Below, in pieces: positions 27,955 to 37,837 of a stretch of 41,258 nucleotides of DNA. The DNA comes from an uncultured bacterium (lineage in GTDB: Bacteria > Bacteroidota > Bacteroidia > Bacteroidales > CAIWKO01), in NCBI GenBank assembly GCA_903862465.1, contig CAIOYH010000112.1:1-41258 (forward strand). Reading direction: 5' to 3'. The notes under the pieces were generated by a model. It worked only from the letters and a program-made list of their open reading frames with translations, ran no database searches and was not told the DNA's origin. Position numbers and translations under genes: made by a program. Each line of letters starts with the position of its first letter. The first letter of the stretch is position 1.

Positions 27955-28524
27955 ATGAGTACATTAGGAATTGCATTATTGGTTATTTTAGGAGTTATTG
28001 TTTTATTGATCTTTATGGTCATCGGCATCTACAACTCCCTAATTACATTAAGGAATCAAGTAAAAAACGCTTGGGCACAAATAGACGTACAACTCAAACG
28101 TCGTCACGATTTGATTCCCAACTTGATTGAAACCGTGAAAGGTTATATGACACACGAACGTCAGACCTTTGAAGCCATCACCAAAGCACGCAGCAATGCT
28201 ATGAGTGCTACTACTGTGGCTGAAAAAGGGCAAGCAGAAGGTATATTGAGCGGCATGATGGGCAGACTGCAAGTGGCAGTGGAAGCGTATCCTGAATTGA
28301 AAGCCAACCAGAATTTCTTGGCATTACAGGAAGAGTTGACATCAACGGAAAACAAAATTTCCTATTCACGTCAATCTTATAACGATCAGGTGTTGTTCTA
28401 TAACAACAAAAAGCAAGTCTTTCCATCCAACATCATTGCAGGTATGTTTAATTTTGCCGACGAAACATTCTTCGAAATACAAGATCAGGCTGAAAAAGCA
28501 GTACCGAAAGTAAGTTTTTCTTAA
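27955..28524 (+). CDS. lemA: LemA family protein
   Basis: N-terminal TM; YNSLITLRNQVKNAWAQIDVQLKRRHDLIPNLIETVKGYMTHE...ENKISYSRQSYNDQVLFYNNK...FPSNIIAGMFNF. Confidence 0.95.
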   Translation: MSTLGIALLVILGVIVLLIFMVIGIYNSLITLRNQVKNAWAQIDVQLKRRHDLIPNLIETVKGYMTHERQTFEAITKARSNAMSATTVAEKGQAEGILSGMMGRLQVAVEAYPELKANQNFLALQEELTSTENKISYSRQSYNDQVLFYNNKKQVFPSNIIAGMFNFADETFFEIQDQAEKAVPKVSFS

Positions 28525-28541
28525 TCTAAAAACAGACACAC

Positions 28542-29750
28542 ATGTGGGAACTCATTAAAGCCAATCAACGTCGGTCGGTGGTGCTATTCGTGTTGATGGG
28601 CATCATCTTGATTGCTCTTGGCTTTGTTTTCGGATTCGTTTTCGATCCTAAAGGCACGGGTGGTGGTGCTATCATTGGTATCATCATCGCTTTGTTGGTA
28701 TGGTTTATTATGTCGCTGGTGGCAGTTACTTCGGGTAGCGCCATCATGCTGTCGGCGAGCAATGCCAAAGAGGTTACTCAAGATGTGCATCCGCAGTTGT
28801 TCAACGTGGTGGACGAAATGCGCATCGCTGCCGGCATGAGCAAGATGCCCAAGGTGTATATCATCAACACCGACGCCCCCAATGCTTTTGCCACAGGGAT
28901 GAGTCCCGACAAGGCTGCAGTGGCGGTTACGGCTGGCTTGTTGGCACGTTTGAATCGCGACGAATTGCAAGGTGTGATGGCTCACGAAATGTCGCATGTC
29001 ATCAACCGCGACGTTAAGTTTATGACCATCGCGGGCGTGATGTTGGGCAGCATCGTCATCATCTCTGAGATATTTTTGCGGAGCATGATATTTGGCGGAG
29101 GCAATAGAAGCAGCAGCAAAGAAGGCAACGGACAAGCACAAGCTATCATCATGATTATTGCTCTGGTTTTTGCCATCCTCGCCCCTATCTTGGCACAATT
29201 GCTCTATTTCTCCATCTCGCGCAAGCGTGAATATTTGGCAGATGCAAGTGCGGTGCGCCTCACCCGTTATCCCGAAGGATTGGCGTCGGCATTAGAAAAG
29301 ATTTCGAACTCCAACATTGATATGCCCATGGCAAACAAGGTGACGGCACCCATGTATATCTGCAATCCTTTGAAGAAAAAAGGTATGAAGATGGCTGATT
29401 TGTCGAGCACCCACCCCCCTATCTCCGAACGGATCCGTATTTTGCGCGCTATGGCAGGCGGAGCAGGTTTGGCGAACTATCAAAGTGCCTACAGTCAGGT
29501 GAAGGGAAATGCTGCTAAGATTATACCTGGTGGGGAGTTGAAACTAACCGAAGACATCGGCATCCGCATGGGCATCGCATCAGAGGTGTTGGACAACAAA
29601 ACCACGGCACGTAGTTCTAATGATATTATGATGAAAGTGGATAATTATGCCTTCATCAATTGCGATTGCGGCATGAAACTGAAAGTACCTTCCAATTATG
29701 AAGGCAACGAAATTATGTGCCCAAGATGTGGGACGAGGCATGGGGTATAG
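28542..29750 (+). CDS. M48 family (HtpX-like) membrane metallopeptidase with C-terminal zinc ribbon
   Basis: MAHEMSHVINRD (HExxH), SRKREYLADASAVRLT; C-terminal 'INCDCGMKLKVPSNYEGNEIMCPRCGTRHGV'. Confidence 0.93.
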   Translation: MWELIKANQRRSVVLFVLMGIILIALGFVFGFVFDPKGTGGGAIIGIIIALLVWFIMSLVAVTSGSAIMLSASNAKEVTQDVHPQLFNVVDEMRIAAGMSKMPKVYIINTDAPNAFATGMSPDKAAVAVTAGLLARLNRDELQGVMAHEMSHVINRDVKFMTIAGVMLGSIVIISEIFLRSMIFGGGNRSSSKEGNGQAQAIIMIIALVFAILAPILAQLLYFSISRKREYLADASAVRLTRYPEGLASALEKISNSNIDMPMANKVTAPMYICNPLKKKGMKMADLSSTHPPISERIRILRAMAGGAGLANYQSAYSQVKGNAAKIIPGGELKLTEDIGIRMGIASEVLDNKTTARSSNDIMMKVDNYAFINCDCGMKLKVPSNYEGNEIMCPRCGTRHGV

Positions 29751-29841
29751 GGGAAGAAGTACTTGGAGTGCCTAAAGTACTTGAAGTATTTAAAGTTGTT
29801 AGTTGAGAATAATAAAGTTTATAAAGAAAAAAATCAAAAAC

Positions 29842-30075
29842 ATGTTTAGAAAAATTATTATACCCGAAAGTGCCAACATATCATTATTATTGCCCGAAAA
29901 CTTCATTGGGAAGCAAGTAGAAGTCATTGCCTTTAAAGTTGACGATGAAAAAATCAATGAACAGAAAAGTGATGAGGACAAATATGCTTGGAAAAATGCA
30001 AAGGATTTTTTTGATGCACATCGTATAGACCTTAGCCACTTTGAATTCAACAGAGAAGAAGCAAATGAGCGATAA
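29842..30075 (+). CDS. Putative antitoxin of the PIN TA pair
   Basis: Small ORF MFRKIIIPESANISLLLPENFIGKQVEVIAFKV... typical of Bacteroidota PIN-associated antitoxins; overlaps the toxin start by 11 bp. Confidence 0.7.
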   Translation: MFRKIIIPESANISLLLPENFIGKQVEVIAFKVDDEKINEQKSDEDKYAWKNAKDFFDAHRIDLSHFEFNREEANER

Positions 30076-30475
30076 TATTTTTTTAGATAGCAATATCTGT
30101 ATATACCTATTTGCGAATGATGCAAAGAAAGCAGAAATTGCTTATAATCTTATAGATAAAAGACCTATTATAAGCACTCAGATCATTGTAGAAGCTACCA
30201 ATGTATTTATAAAAAAGCTCAAGTTTCCCAAACAAACGGCTTTTGATTCCGCAATGTTTATTATGAACAGGGCTAAAGTTAATGTAATTACTCCGAACAC
30301 TTTAAATAATGCTTTTGCCATCAGTTTGAAAAATAATTTTTCATTTTTCGATGCTCTCATTCTTGCATCCGCTATAGAAAGCAATTGCACCATTCTCTAT
30401 TCTGAAGACCTACAACATAATCAGAAAATCACTTTCTTAAAGAAGCATATCACTATTATCAATCCTTTTATCTAA
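30065..30475 (+). CDS. PIN domain-containing toxin (VapC-like)
   Basis: MSDNIFLDSNICIYLFA...STQIIVEATNV...FSFFDALILASAIESNCTILYSEDLQHNQ: PIN acidic residues in order. Confidence 0.88.
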   Translation: MSDNIFLDSNICIYLFANDAKKAEIAYNLIDKRPIISTQIIVEATNVFIKKLKFPKQTAFDSAMFIMNRAKVNVITPNTLNNAFAISLKNNFSFFDALILASAIESNCTILYSEDLQHNQKITFLKKHITIINPFI

Positions 30476-30604
30476 GTGTTTTTCGTGAATCCAAAACAAG
30501 CAATAGCTAAGACCACTTTGGTCGGAACCCAAGATCAACTTGTTTTCAAACATCTTATAAACTCCAAACATCAGGCACTTTAGCGCACTATAGGCACTCC
30601 CACC

Positions 30605-32674
30605 TTATTCCGCCACAAAATTAAAATTCCTTGGATACTTCACCGAGTATTTGAAACTCATCACTTTTCTTTCATTACTGTTCAACATAATGTCCCAAGT
30701 GAGTTTCCCGCTTTTTTCATCTAGCTTGGCTAAATTATAATCCAAAGGCTGCACCTCAATTGATTTCTTTTCGGAAACAGGAAATTGATCTTCGATAATG
30801 ATATGGATAGTGCTTGCTTTATTGTTTCTCACCGTAATGTCCCAACCGATGGTTTCTTTAATATTATTACCTATCAAAATTTTATCTTTCATTATTTTAT
30901 TTCCTTCACGAGTGATGATGATATTGCGGTCTCTGCCTAAGGAAACATTCAGTGTATCGCTTGCCAAATCGGTGTTTAAAAACGATTCCCCGGTGAAAGT
31001 TCCCTGATAATAAAGACTTGCATTGCCCGACAACAAGTTCAAACTCGTCCAATCCACAATCTGTGCCGACAAAAACACATTATTATCCATCTTAGGAACA
31101 GCATGGTAAATATAATTCACAGGAACACTCACCTCTTTAATTTTTATGGAATAATCCCTGCCATCCGAAGGAATGGTGTAAGGAATATCAATGGAATACT
31201 CCAAATTGGTGACATTGGTTTTTAGAGAATTGGAGATAAAATTGGCTGTCTCAACCCCTTTTACCTTCGCAGCGTCAATATACATAACTTGACCGTCCTC
31301 TCTCGAGCCTCTGTATTCCCCAAAACTTGCAGCACTACCTCCATTTATCACATCAACATCTTCTATTTTGGCAATTCCACTAACCGAATTCAAATTTCTA
31401 TTTCTATTAACTCCAGCTATTTTACTAATTTCGTTGCTACTAAATGTCGATCCGGAAACTACTTTGTCAGCAGAAATAAGCGGAACTTTATATTCTGAAA
31501 TCTCAACCGACTCGAGATTTATGGTACTTGCCCTCATAGGGATATCCTGAAAAGTAATCATATCAGGCTGAATGCGCACTGAATTCACAGTAACCGCTGT
31601 ATAGCCTATATACGACACCTTAATATCATAATAGCCCGATGCTATAGGTTTAATGGTGTAATTGCCATCAAAATCAGAAGTAACACCAGTCAACATCGTA
31701 GTACCTGAATAAATCAGCACATTGGCAAAAGGGATAGGTTCGTTCGTTTCTTTATCTAAGATTCTGCCCTTCAAAGTGCCAGCGCCTTTGGCAACAGCAA
31801 CCGATTGATAGGTGCGGACATTGCCCAATTTCCATGCCGACAAATCAGGTTTGTTGCCACTGAGCGTTGGGTTGGAAGTAGAAAGTTTCAGCTTTGCCTG
31901 ATTCCAATCTTCGCCTGAGGATTGATAGATATTGGCATTATACACTATGCTTAAGGGCTGCGTGATATCGTCCACCCTGAAATCATACAAGGGAGTCCAA
32001 CCCGCGCTATTGATAAAATAACTCAGCACAAAAGATCCATTCACCTCCTTATCGCAATCAATAGCCATAATAATCCTGCTGTGAGTTTTGTTTTTCTTTG
32101 AGGCAAACTCATTCATCTGCATATACAATTCCTGTATCTTTTTGTTGGCAGTCTCCAAATCCTTCGACAAGTTCAATTCGCCCTGCTTGATATCATTCAG
32201 GCGAAGACGATAATAGTCCGCAGCCTCTTTTATCTCCGATATGGATGAACCTGTATCGCCCTTTTTTAGGTACTGATTGTTGAGCAGCAAGCTTTCTTCC
32301 TGACCAAAAACCACCATCTTGTTTTTGATGGTCTTTATAATAAACTCCTGTTCGTCAATTTTCGTCTGAATGTCAACCTCCACCTTATCTTTGCGACTTA
32401 GATTTGGAATGATATTTTCGTGCTTCACCGACAAAATAACCGAACTCGGGATTTTGTTCACCTGAATACTCACAGGATTTATCTCCCCGGGCAAATTATC
32501 TACCACCAAGAAATGTTTTCCTTTCAAACACTTCAAATCAACCTGACGCGAAATTTGCGCACCACTGAAAAACACGGTAACATCCGTAATTTTAGAATTT
32601 ACCCATAAGGTGTCTATCCCACAAAAAGCTTTCTGCGAAAGCAATACCAACAGTATCACGATTATTTTCTTCAT
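30605..32674 (-). CDS. MuiA/DUF4139-family protein with CarboxypepD_reg-like and TonB-plug-like insertion
   Basis: SKITDVTVFFSGAQISRQVDL...ITDVTVF N-domain; GWTPLYDFRVDDITQPLSIVYNANIYQSSGEDWNQAKLKLSTSNP; insertion 'GTLKGRILDKETNEPIPFANVLIYSG...'. Start at 32674 preferred over 32740 (signal peptide MKKIIVILLVLLSQKAFC). Confidence 0.85.
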   Translation of the reverse strand: MKKIIVILLVLLSQKAFCGIDTLWVNSKITDVTVFFSGAQISRQVDLKCLKGKHFLVVDNLPGEINPVSIQVNKIPSSVILSVKHENIIPNLSRKDKVEVDIQTKIDEQEFIIKTIKNKMVVFGQEESLLLNNQYLKKGDTGSSISEIKEAADYYRLRLNDIKQGELNLSKDLETANKKIQELYMQMNEFASKKNKTHSRIIMAIDCDKEVNGSFVLSYFINSAGWTPLYDFRVDDITQPLSIVYNANIYQSSGEDWNQAKLKLSTSNPTLSGNKPDLSAWKLGNVRTYQSVAVAKGAGTLKGRILDKETNEPIPFANVLIYSGTTMLTGVTSDFDGNYTIKPIASGYYDIKVSYIGYTAVTVNSVRIQPDMITFQDIPMRASTINLESVEISEYKVPLISADKVVSGSTFSSNEISKIAGVNRNRNLNSVSGIAKIEDVDVINGGSAASFGEYRGSREDGQVMYIDAAKVKGVETANFISNSLKTNVTNLEYSIDIPYTIPSDGRDYSIKIKEVSVPVNYIYHAVPKMDNNVFLSAQIVDWTSLNLLSGNASLYYQGTFTGESFLNTDLASDTLNVSLGRDRNIIITREGNKIMKDKILIGNNIKETIGWDITVRNNKASTIHIIIEDQFPVSEKKSIEVQPLDYNLAKLDEKSGKLTWDIMLNSNERKVMSFKYSVKYPRNFNFVAE

Positions 32675-32866
32675 AAAATACCAATTAAAATTTTGGCAAA
32701 TGTACGGAATTATTATAGGAAGTCTGCAAAAAAGTTCCAATTATACAAAGTTTATAATCTTTACCAAGTTTTTATACCAACACAGTATTATAGCAATTTT
32801 GTTTTCCTGTTACTTTGTTACCTGTTACCTTTTACTTGGTTACCTGTTACTTTGTCACTTCTTCTC

Positions 32867-34339
32867 CTAAAATTTGGTGTATAGGAAGGATTGGATTTCC
32901 TGGCTTTGAAATCTGATGAATATCTGACTTACAATTAAAAAGATTATGATTTTGATGATGAGGGGGGATCGAATGAAACTTGCAGATATTTTTTGCTTTA
33001 TGTTTTTAGAGATGAATACGATGAGGAAGGCGACAATGATGATGATCATGTAAAGCCATCGAACGCGGATGAAGGGCGGGAGATAATGCAAATCCATGTT
33101 GGTGAACATTTTGAAATAGACGTTACAGGCGGCTGTTAGACTGTCGGCTCTAAGTAATACTAGAAGAGAAACGACGAAAGCAAAGGTAAAAACCCATCCT
33201 GTGATGCTGACAATTTTTGAAGGAATATGCTTGCGGGATAAGCTGATGAGCGGACGGCTGTAGATTTCCCACGACATGGCGATACCATAGAGCAGTCCCC
33301 ACATAAGGAAGGTGTAAGACGCTCCGTGCCATATACCGCAAACTAGAAATGTGATGATGATGGCGATGACCGAACCATGAATTTTGAGGCTTCGCATATA
33401 GAAATTGAGCGGCGTAAAGATGTAATCGCGCAGCCATTCGGAGAGGGAAATGTGCCAACGACGCCAAAAATCGGTGATGGAAGTGGCTTTGAATGGCTCG
33501 TTGAAATTGATGCCTATGTCAAAACCAAGGATGGAGGATATGCCAATGGCGATGTCGGTGTAACCGGAGAAATCGAAGTAAATCTGCATAGCGAACCCAA
33601 GGATGCCCATGAGGTTTTCGAAGCCTGTAAAACCACCATTTACCGAGAAAACAATGTTGACATACATGCCAAGATAATCGGCAATGATAGCTTTTTTGAT
33701 GACGCCTTTTAGTATGAAATATATGCCGCGGTTGATGTTGAATTTGGTGATGGCGGCAGTGGTGGAGATTTGAGGCAGAAAGAGTTCGGCACGGGTGATG
33801 GGTCCGGAAATCAGGAGGGGAAAGAAGGTCATATAGAGCAGATAGTCGGTGATGTTGGAGGCGGGGGGATATTTTTCGTAATAAACATCAAGCACATAGC
33901 TGATACTACGGAAAATGTAGTAGGATATGCCAACCGGAATCAGAATTTTTAGTGTTGAGAAGGAATGATGGGTAGTCGAATTTAATATCTGTATGAAGAA
34001 ATTGGTATATTTGAAGTAAACCAATAGTTCAAGACTTATGAAGACGGCGATGAACATCCATAATTTGCGTATGGAGTCTGACTTGGTCAGCGCCATTTGC
34101 CGCGTGATGAAGTAATCACTGAAAACAGGGATGATAATCACCAAAAAGAGTATGCCTGTGAGCTTGTAATAAAAGAACAAAGAGATGAGAATAAGCGACC
34201 ATTTTCGCAATTCCGGCTTGGTGTAAACCAAACTGTAAATGATGATAAACAGCGCAAAGATGTAAAGAAAAATGCTGCTGATGAAAGATATCGGATTGGC
34301 GGGGTCGAAGAAAAAATAGTGCTTTGTTATAAAGTCCAT
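32867..34339 (-). CDS. MBOAT family O-acyltransferase
   Basis: FWRRWHISLSEWLRDYIFTPL and CGIWHGASYTFLMWGLLYG, multi-TM. Confidence 0.93.
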   Translation of the reverse strand: MDFITKHYFFFDPANPISFISSIFLYIFALFIIIYSLVYTKPELRKWSLILISLFFYYKLTGILFLVIIIPVFSDYFITRQMALTKSDSIRKLWMFIAVFISLELLVYFKYTNFFIQILNSTTHHSFSTLKILIPVGISYYIFRSISYVLDVYYEKYPPASNITDYLLYMTFFPLLISGPITRAELFLPQISTTAAITKFNINRGIYFILKGVIKKAIIADYLGMYVNIVFSVNGGFTGFENLMGILGFAMQIYFDFSGYTDIAIGISSILGFDIGINFNEPFKATSITDFWRRWHISLSEWLRDYIFTPLNFYMRSLKIHGSVIAIIITFLVCGIWHGASYTFLMWGLLYGIAMSWEIYSRPLISLSRKHIPSKIVSITGWVFTFAFVVSLLVLLRADSLTAACNVYFKMFTNMDLHYLPPFIRVRWLYMIIIIVAFLIVFISKNIKQKISASFIRSPLIIKIIIFLIVSQIFIRFQSQEIQSFLYTKF

Positions 34340-35185
34340 TTATAAAAGGCTCTCAGGGGGATTAGGCGGCAATAAAACTGTCGGGGGATTGCGTTTTGCT
34401 TTGAAAACCGGATATTTCATCATCACGGGATGCGAACATTTTTTCATCATGAAGGTGGCGATGGAATCCATCCAACGTGAGGCAGATGAACGCGTGGGGT
34501 GAACCCCATCGGTGCTTCGCTCGAAGCTTAGGTTTTTGGATAAGAAGAATGTACCGTCGTCAACCGAAGACGAGAGCAGGTCGTTGATACCGGTGTCGTC
34601 GGTCCAATTGGGAGGACCTACCCAGATGTATTTCCTGCCGCCAAGCTGCTCAAGTATGTTTTGGACGAATTGTTTGCGGTTTTCTTTGATGTTGCGGATA
34701 AAGAGTTCCATGCTTCCGATTACTAAAACTACATAAGTAGGATTGTATTTTTCAACAAAATAACGGATGGTGTCGCAGTTGCCATACCATAGTGTGGACG
34801 ACGAATACCAGATTACCTGATGCATTTTGTAACCGTTTGCATTACAATAATCGTTCATGCGCAAACCCAAACCTTCTAACATGGAATCGCCTATCAGGAG
34901 GAAATTTTGTTTGGTCGTATCTGCGATTTTTTCGGAATTATCGCGACCATAAATCAGAGTTCTGTCGAAGGCAAAATAATCAGTGGGAGTGTTGGGTTTC
35001 ACTTTTACGGTAAGTAAATCATGAAAATTTATGGTACCGGGGACGGTGTCGGTGATGTGTCCTTTCTGGTTTTTATCATTTGGATGCCCATTGGGATTAG
35101 CTATGAATGAATAAAAAAACTGACTGACAATCAGAATGAACAATACAATAACGACAGGAATAAAAGGATTTTTATGGTTGAGCAT
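34340..35185 (-). CDS. SGNH/GDSL hydrolase-family protein, membrane anchored
   Basis: N-terminal TM; LLIGDSMLEGLGLR, VLVIGSMELF, STDGVHPTRSSASRW; directly abuts the MBOAT gene. Confidence 0.8.
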   Translation of the reverse strand: MLNHKNPFIPVVIVLFILIVSQFFYSFIANPNGHPNDKNQKGHITDTVPGTINFHDLLTVKVKPNTPTDYFAFDRTLIYGRDNSEKIADTTKQNFLLIGDSMLEGLGLRMNDYCNANGYKMHQVIWYSSSTLWYGNCDTIRYFVEKYNPTYVVLVIGSMELFIRNIKENRKQFVQNILEQLGGRKYIWVGPPNWTDDTGINDLLSSSVDDGTFFLSKNLSFERSTDGVHPTRSSASRWMDSIATFMMKKCSHPVMMKYPVFKAKRNPPTVLLPPNPPESLL

Positions 35186-35554
35186 GATTGGGTTTTGATG
35201 TTTGTTTTTATTAAAGGGGGTGCAAAATTATGAAATATTCATAATAGATTGACAATTGCATAAAAATAAATTTTGGCAATTTCTTCATTTGTGGTACTGG
35301 AACATATCCCATACATACGGCATAAGTTTTCTAAGGCATGTTATTCTGGAATAATTATTGGTTTTAGGAACTTTATTACTTTCGTAAAAATCACATAATG
35401 TATGGCTTTAACTTTATTACCTTATTGTGCAAGAATAAAATAATAAAGTTGGATTTTTTGTTGTATCTACATGTTACTAAAGTAACAAGGTTTTATGCCA
35501 GCACCTCAAAAAATGATTCTACCCTAATTTAATCGCGATATTTTTAGAAGGTTA

Positions 35555-36631
35555 TTACCAGATAATATTCTTTTCTATAAATTGAATCAGGTCATTTGCC
35601 ATAGTCAAATGTTCGCCGATGCGGGGATGTCCGCGGCTTTTTTTGTAAGCAAAGAAGTGGGTGTAAATTTTATCATCCTTCAACTGTGCCACGGCTTCAT
35701 TGACATAAGCGGGGTAGTGCGAACCTTCCTTGGTGATGCTTCCATCGCCCAACACACAGATAATAGATGCTTGGGGATATTTGGCGCGGATGCTTGAAAC
35801 AAAACTCTTGTAGGCATCAATAATAAAATTGGAATCAGGAGCTTTTCCGCCAAAACGGTATTTGAATTGTTCGTTCATGGGCATCTTCACCAGCCACGAA
35901 TCGTTTTGCAGCAGATGCACAACCACCACATTGGGAGTGTAAGCCTCGAAATCCCATTTGGAAGTCGAATCAAACGGGTCGAGGCGGTCGTACATTTCGG
36001 GCATTATCATTTTAAACCAGCTCACCATAATGCCGATGCCGCTTTTGCTGATGCAAGAATATTGCGCATTGAAATGACGTGCTACTATGGCAGAATATGA
36101 AAGATAATTGTTCTCATAATAACCATTGCCCGAATCTTTCCCACTGCTGTCTTCTATGGCATAACCGCAGGTGATGGAGTTGCCATAGAATTCAATCTTT
36201 CTCTTTTTTGGCGAAGGATCCGGGATAGCGCCAGCATCCACAGGAAGCTCAAAACCAAAGAAAAGCGTTTTGCCTTTGTCCCATTCCGTGCGTTTGAACA
36301 GCGTCAGATGGTGAAAACCCAAATCCACATTGGAGGCAAGCAAATAGCGACGTTTTGTTGTGTCGGTATGAATTTTCCCAACCATTTTATCGTCCATCAC
36401 CACATTATAATAATTGCCCGTGTCCTTATCCTGCATGATGGCTGCAATGGCACTTCCTTCAAAATAAACATTTACGGAAGTCCCCGACCACGAAAGCACA
36501 GCAGCATCTTTTTGATAAACTATCCGTCCTTCATAGCTAATATTGGGGTTATTGAAGGGCAGGAATGTGCCCTGCGACCATCCTATACTGCAAAAGCTAA
36601 AGAATAAAATCAGCGTGAAGTAGTGTTTCAT
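35555..36631 (-). CDS. SGNH/GDSL esterase with CE2-type N-terminal domain
   Basis: IEFYGNSITCGYAIED; N-domain 'ISYEGRIVYQKDAAVLSWSGTSVNVYFEGSAIAAIMQD'; signal peptide. Confidence 0.85.
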   Translation of the reverse strand: MKHYFTLILFFSFCSIGWSQGTFLPFNNPNISYEGRIVYQKDAAVLSWSGTSVNVYFEGSAIAAIMQDKDTGNYYNVVMDDKMVGKIHTDTTKRRYLLASNVDLGFHHLTLFKRTEWDKGKTLFFGFELPVDAGAIPDPSPKKRKIEFYGNSITCGYAIEDSSGKDSGNGYYENNYLSYSAIVARHFNAQYSCISKSGIGIMVSWFKMIMPEMYDRLDPFDSTSKWDFEAYTPNVVVVHLLQNDSWLVKMPMNEQFKYRFGGKAPDSNFIIDAYKSFVSSIRAKYPQASIICVLGDGSITKEGSHYPAYVNEAVAQLKDDKIYTHFFAYKKSRGHPRIGEHLTMANDLIQFIEKNIIW

Positions 36632-36661
36632 AGTATAAGCCTCAGATAATCATGAACAAAC

Positions 36662-37786
36662 CTAATCCTTACATTTCCCCTCTCCAACTGATTGTCCTCC
36701 TTTAAACATTGGAAGTTTGTCTAAAGAATTCACAACATCACTTTCCCAAATGTAAGTAGGACTTGCATCAATCATTTGATAATTATTTATCATATAATCA
36801 TATTCTTTACTAATTATCGCATTCCTTTCATTAGCAATTTTATTATCAATCTGTTCAATAATTTTTTTATTTATATTGGCTTTCCCGGCAACAATCTGCC
36901 ATGATTCAGAAAGAAAAATTACTCTTTGCCTTAAATAGCTTTGAAATAACGAAGGGTAATTATCCCTCAAAACCATCTGAACCATATCTTCAATTATTTC
37001 CGGCTCTCCATGAAGTGATGTAAAATTATTATTCTTTTTCGAAAAGATATAATGGACTTCCAATTTAATTTGCTTTTTAGGGATCAAAGAATCTGTCTTA
37101 CTAAAAATATATTTTAATGCCTGTGTTCCATAAGGGCATTGGCTCATAATAAAAAGTTCTAATGTATTATCTTTTTTAGAATGAATACTCTGCATTTCTA
37201 TTTTTCCAACCTCCTTTATGTACCCCAAAACAGAAACTCTCTTTTCCAATAAACTATCTATTTTTCTATCAGTCAATCCAATGATTTCAGTTATGGTATC
37301 CAAATTTTCAACAAAATATTTTCCTCCCTTTATTTTTAACAAACCTGATATCTTTCTGTTCTCATAAATAGGATTTTTAATTGCAGCATCAATTTTTGTA
37401 GATAACGAACTCATCGCCGAAATAGTAATTTTGTCAGCGGGTGTGGCATTATCAATATTTATTGTTTTCAAAAACCCTATTGACTTCTGCGCAACATACA
37501 AATTCAAAACATCAAATGCTATTTTGTTTGTAGAAGTAATATCCCATGTCATTTGCTCATTCTCAAATTTTACATTAACATTCAATTCTATATTACCTTT
37601 ATATTGACTGATACCATCTAACATAGCACTGTTCAATATCGTAAATTCCATATAATTCAGCAATATCTCGTATTTAGGTTTTGAAAAATCAATTAAGTTA
37701 CTTTTCAAAGTACCTTGAGAGAACAAAACATGAAATTGCAATATTAAAAAAATAAAAACAATCCGTTTTAATAGATTTTCAAACAT
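36662..37786 (-). CDS. Secreted thioredoxin-like protein with CPYG motif
   Basis: LELFIMSQCPYGTQALKYIFSK...SLHGEPEIIEDMVQMVLRDNY...ASPTYIWES (cis-Pro-like). Confidence 0.65.
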   Translation of the reverse strand: MFENLLKRIVFIFLILQFHVLFSQGTLKSNLIDFSKPKYEILLNYMEFTILNSAMLDGISQYKGNIELNVNVKFENEQMTWDITSTNKIAFDVLNLYVAQKSIGFLKTINIDNATPADKITISAMSSLSTKIDAAIKNPIYENRKISGLLKIKGGKYFVENLDTITEIIGLTDRKIDSLLEKRVSVLGYIKEVGKIEMQSIHSKKDNTLELFIMSQCPYGTQALKYIFSKTDSLIPKKQIKLEVHYIFSKKNNNFTSLHGEPEIIEDMVQMVLRDNYPSLFQSYLRQRVIFLSESWQIVAGKANINKKIIEQIDNKIANERNAIISKEYDYMINNYQMIDASPTYIWESDVVNSLDKLPMFKGGQSVGEGKCKD

Positions 37787-37837
37787 TTTTAATTATTAAT
37801 ATCCTTTTTTATTAGAGAACCTGTATAGTTGAAATTT

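Noticed and set aside
28584-29198. 204-aa - strand ORF antisense to the M48 protease
   Set aside because: Shadow ORF; His/Asn/Asp-rich composition arises from the opposite strand of a GC-richer gene.
33377-33712. 111-aa + strand ORF inside the MBOAT gene
   Set aside because: Antisense to a gene with clear MBOAT motifs.
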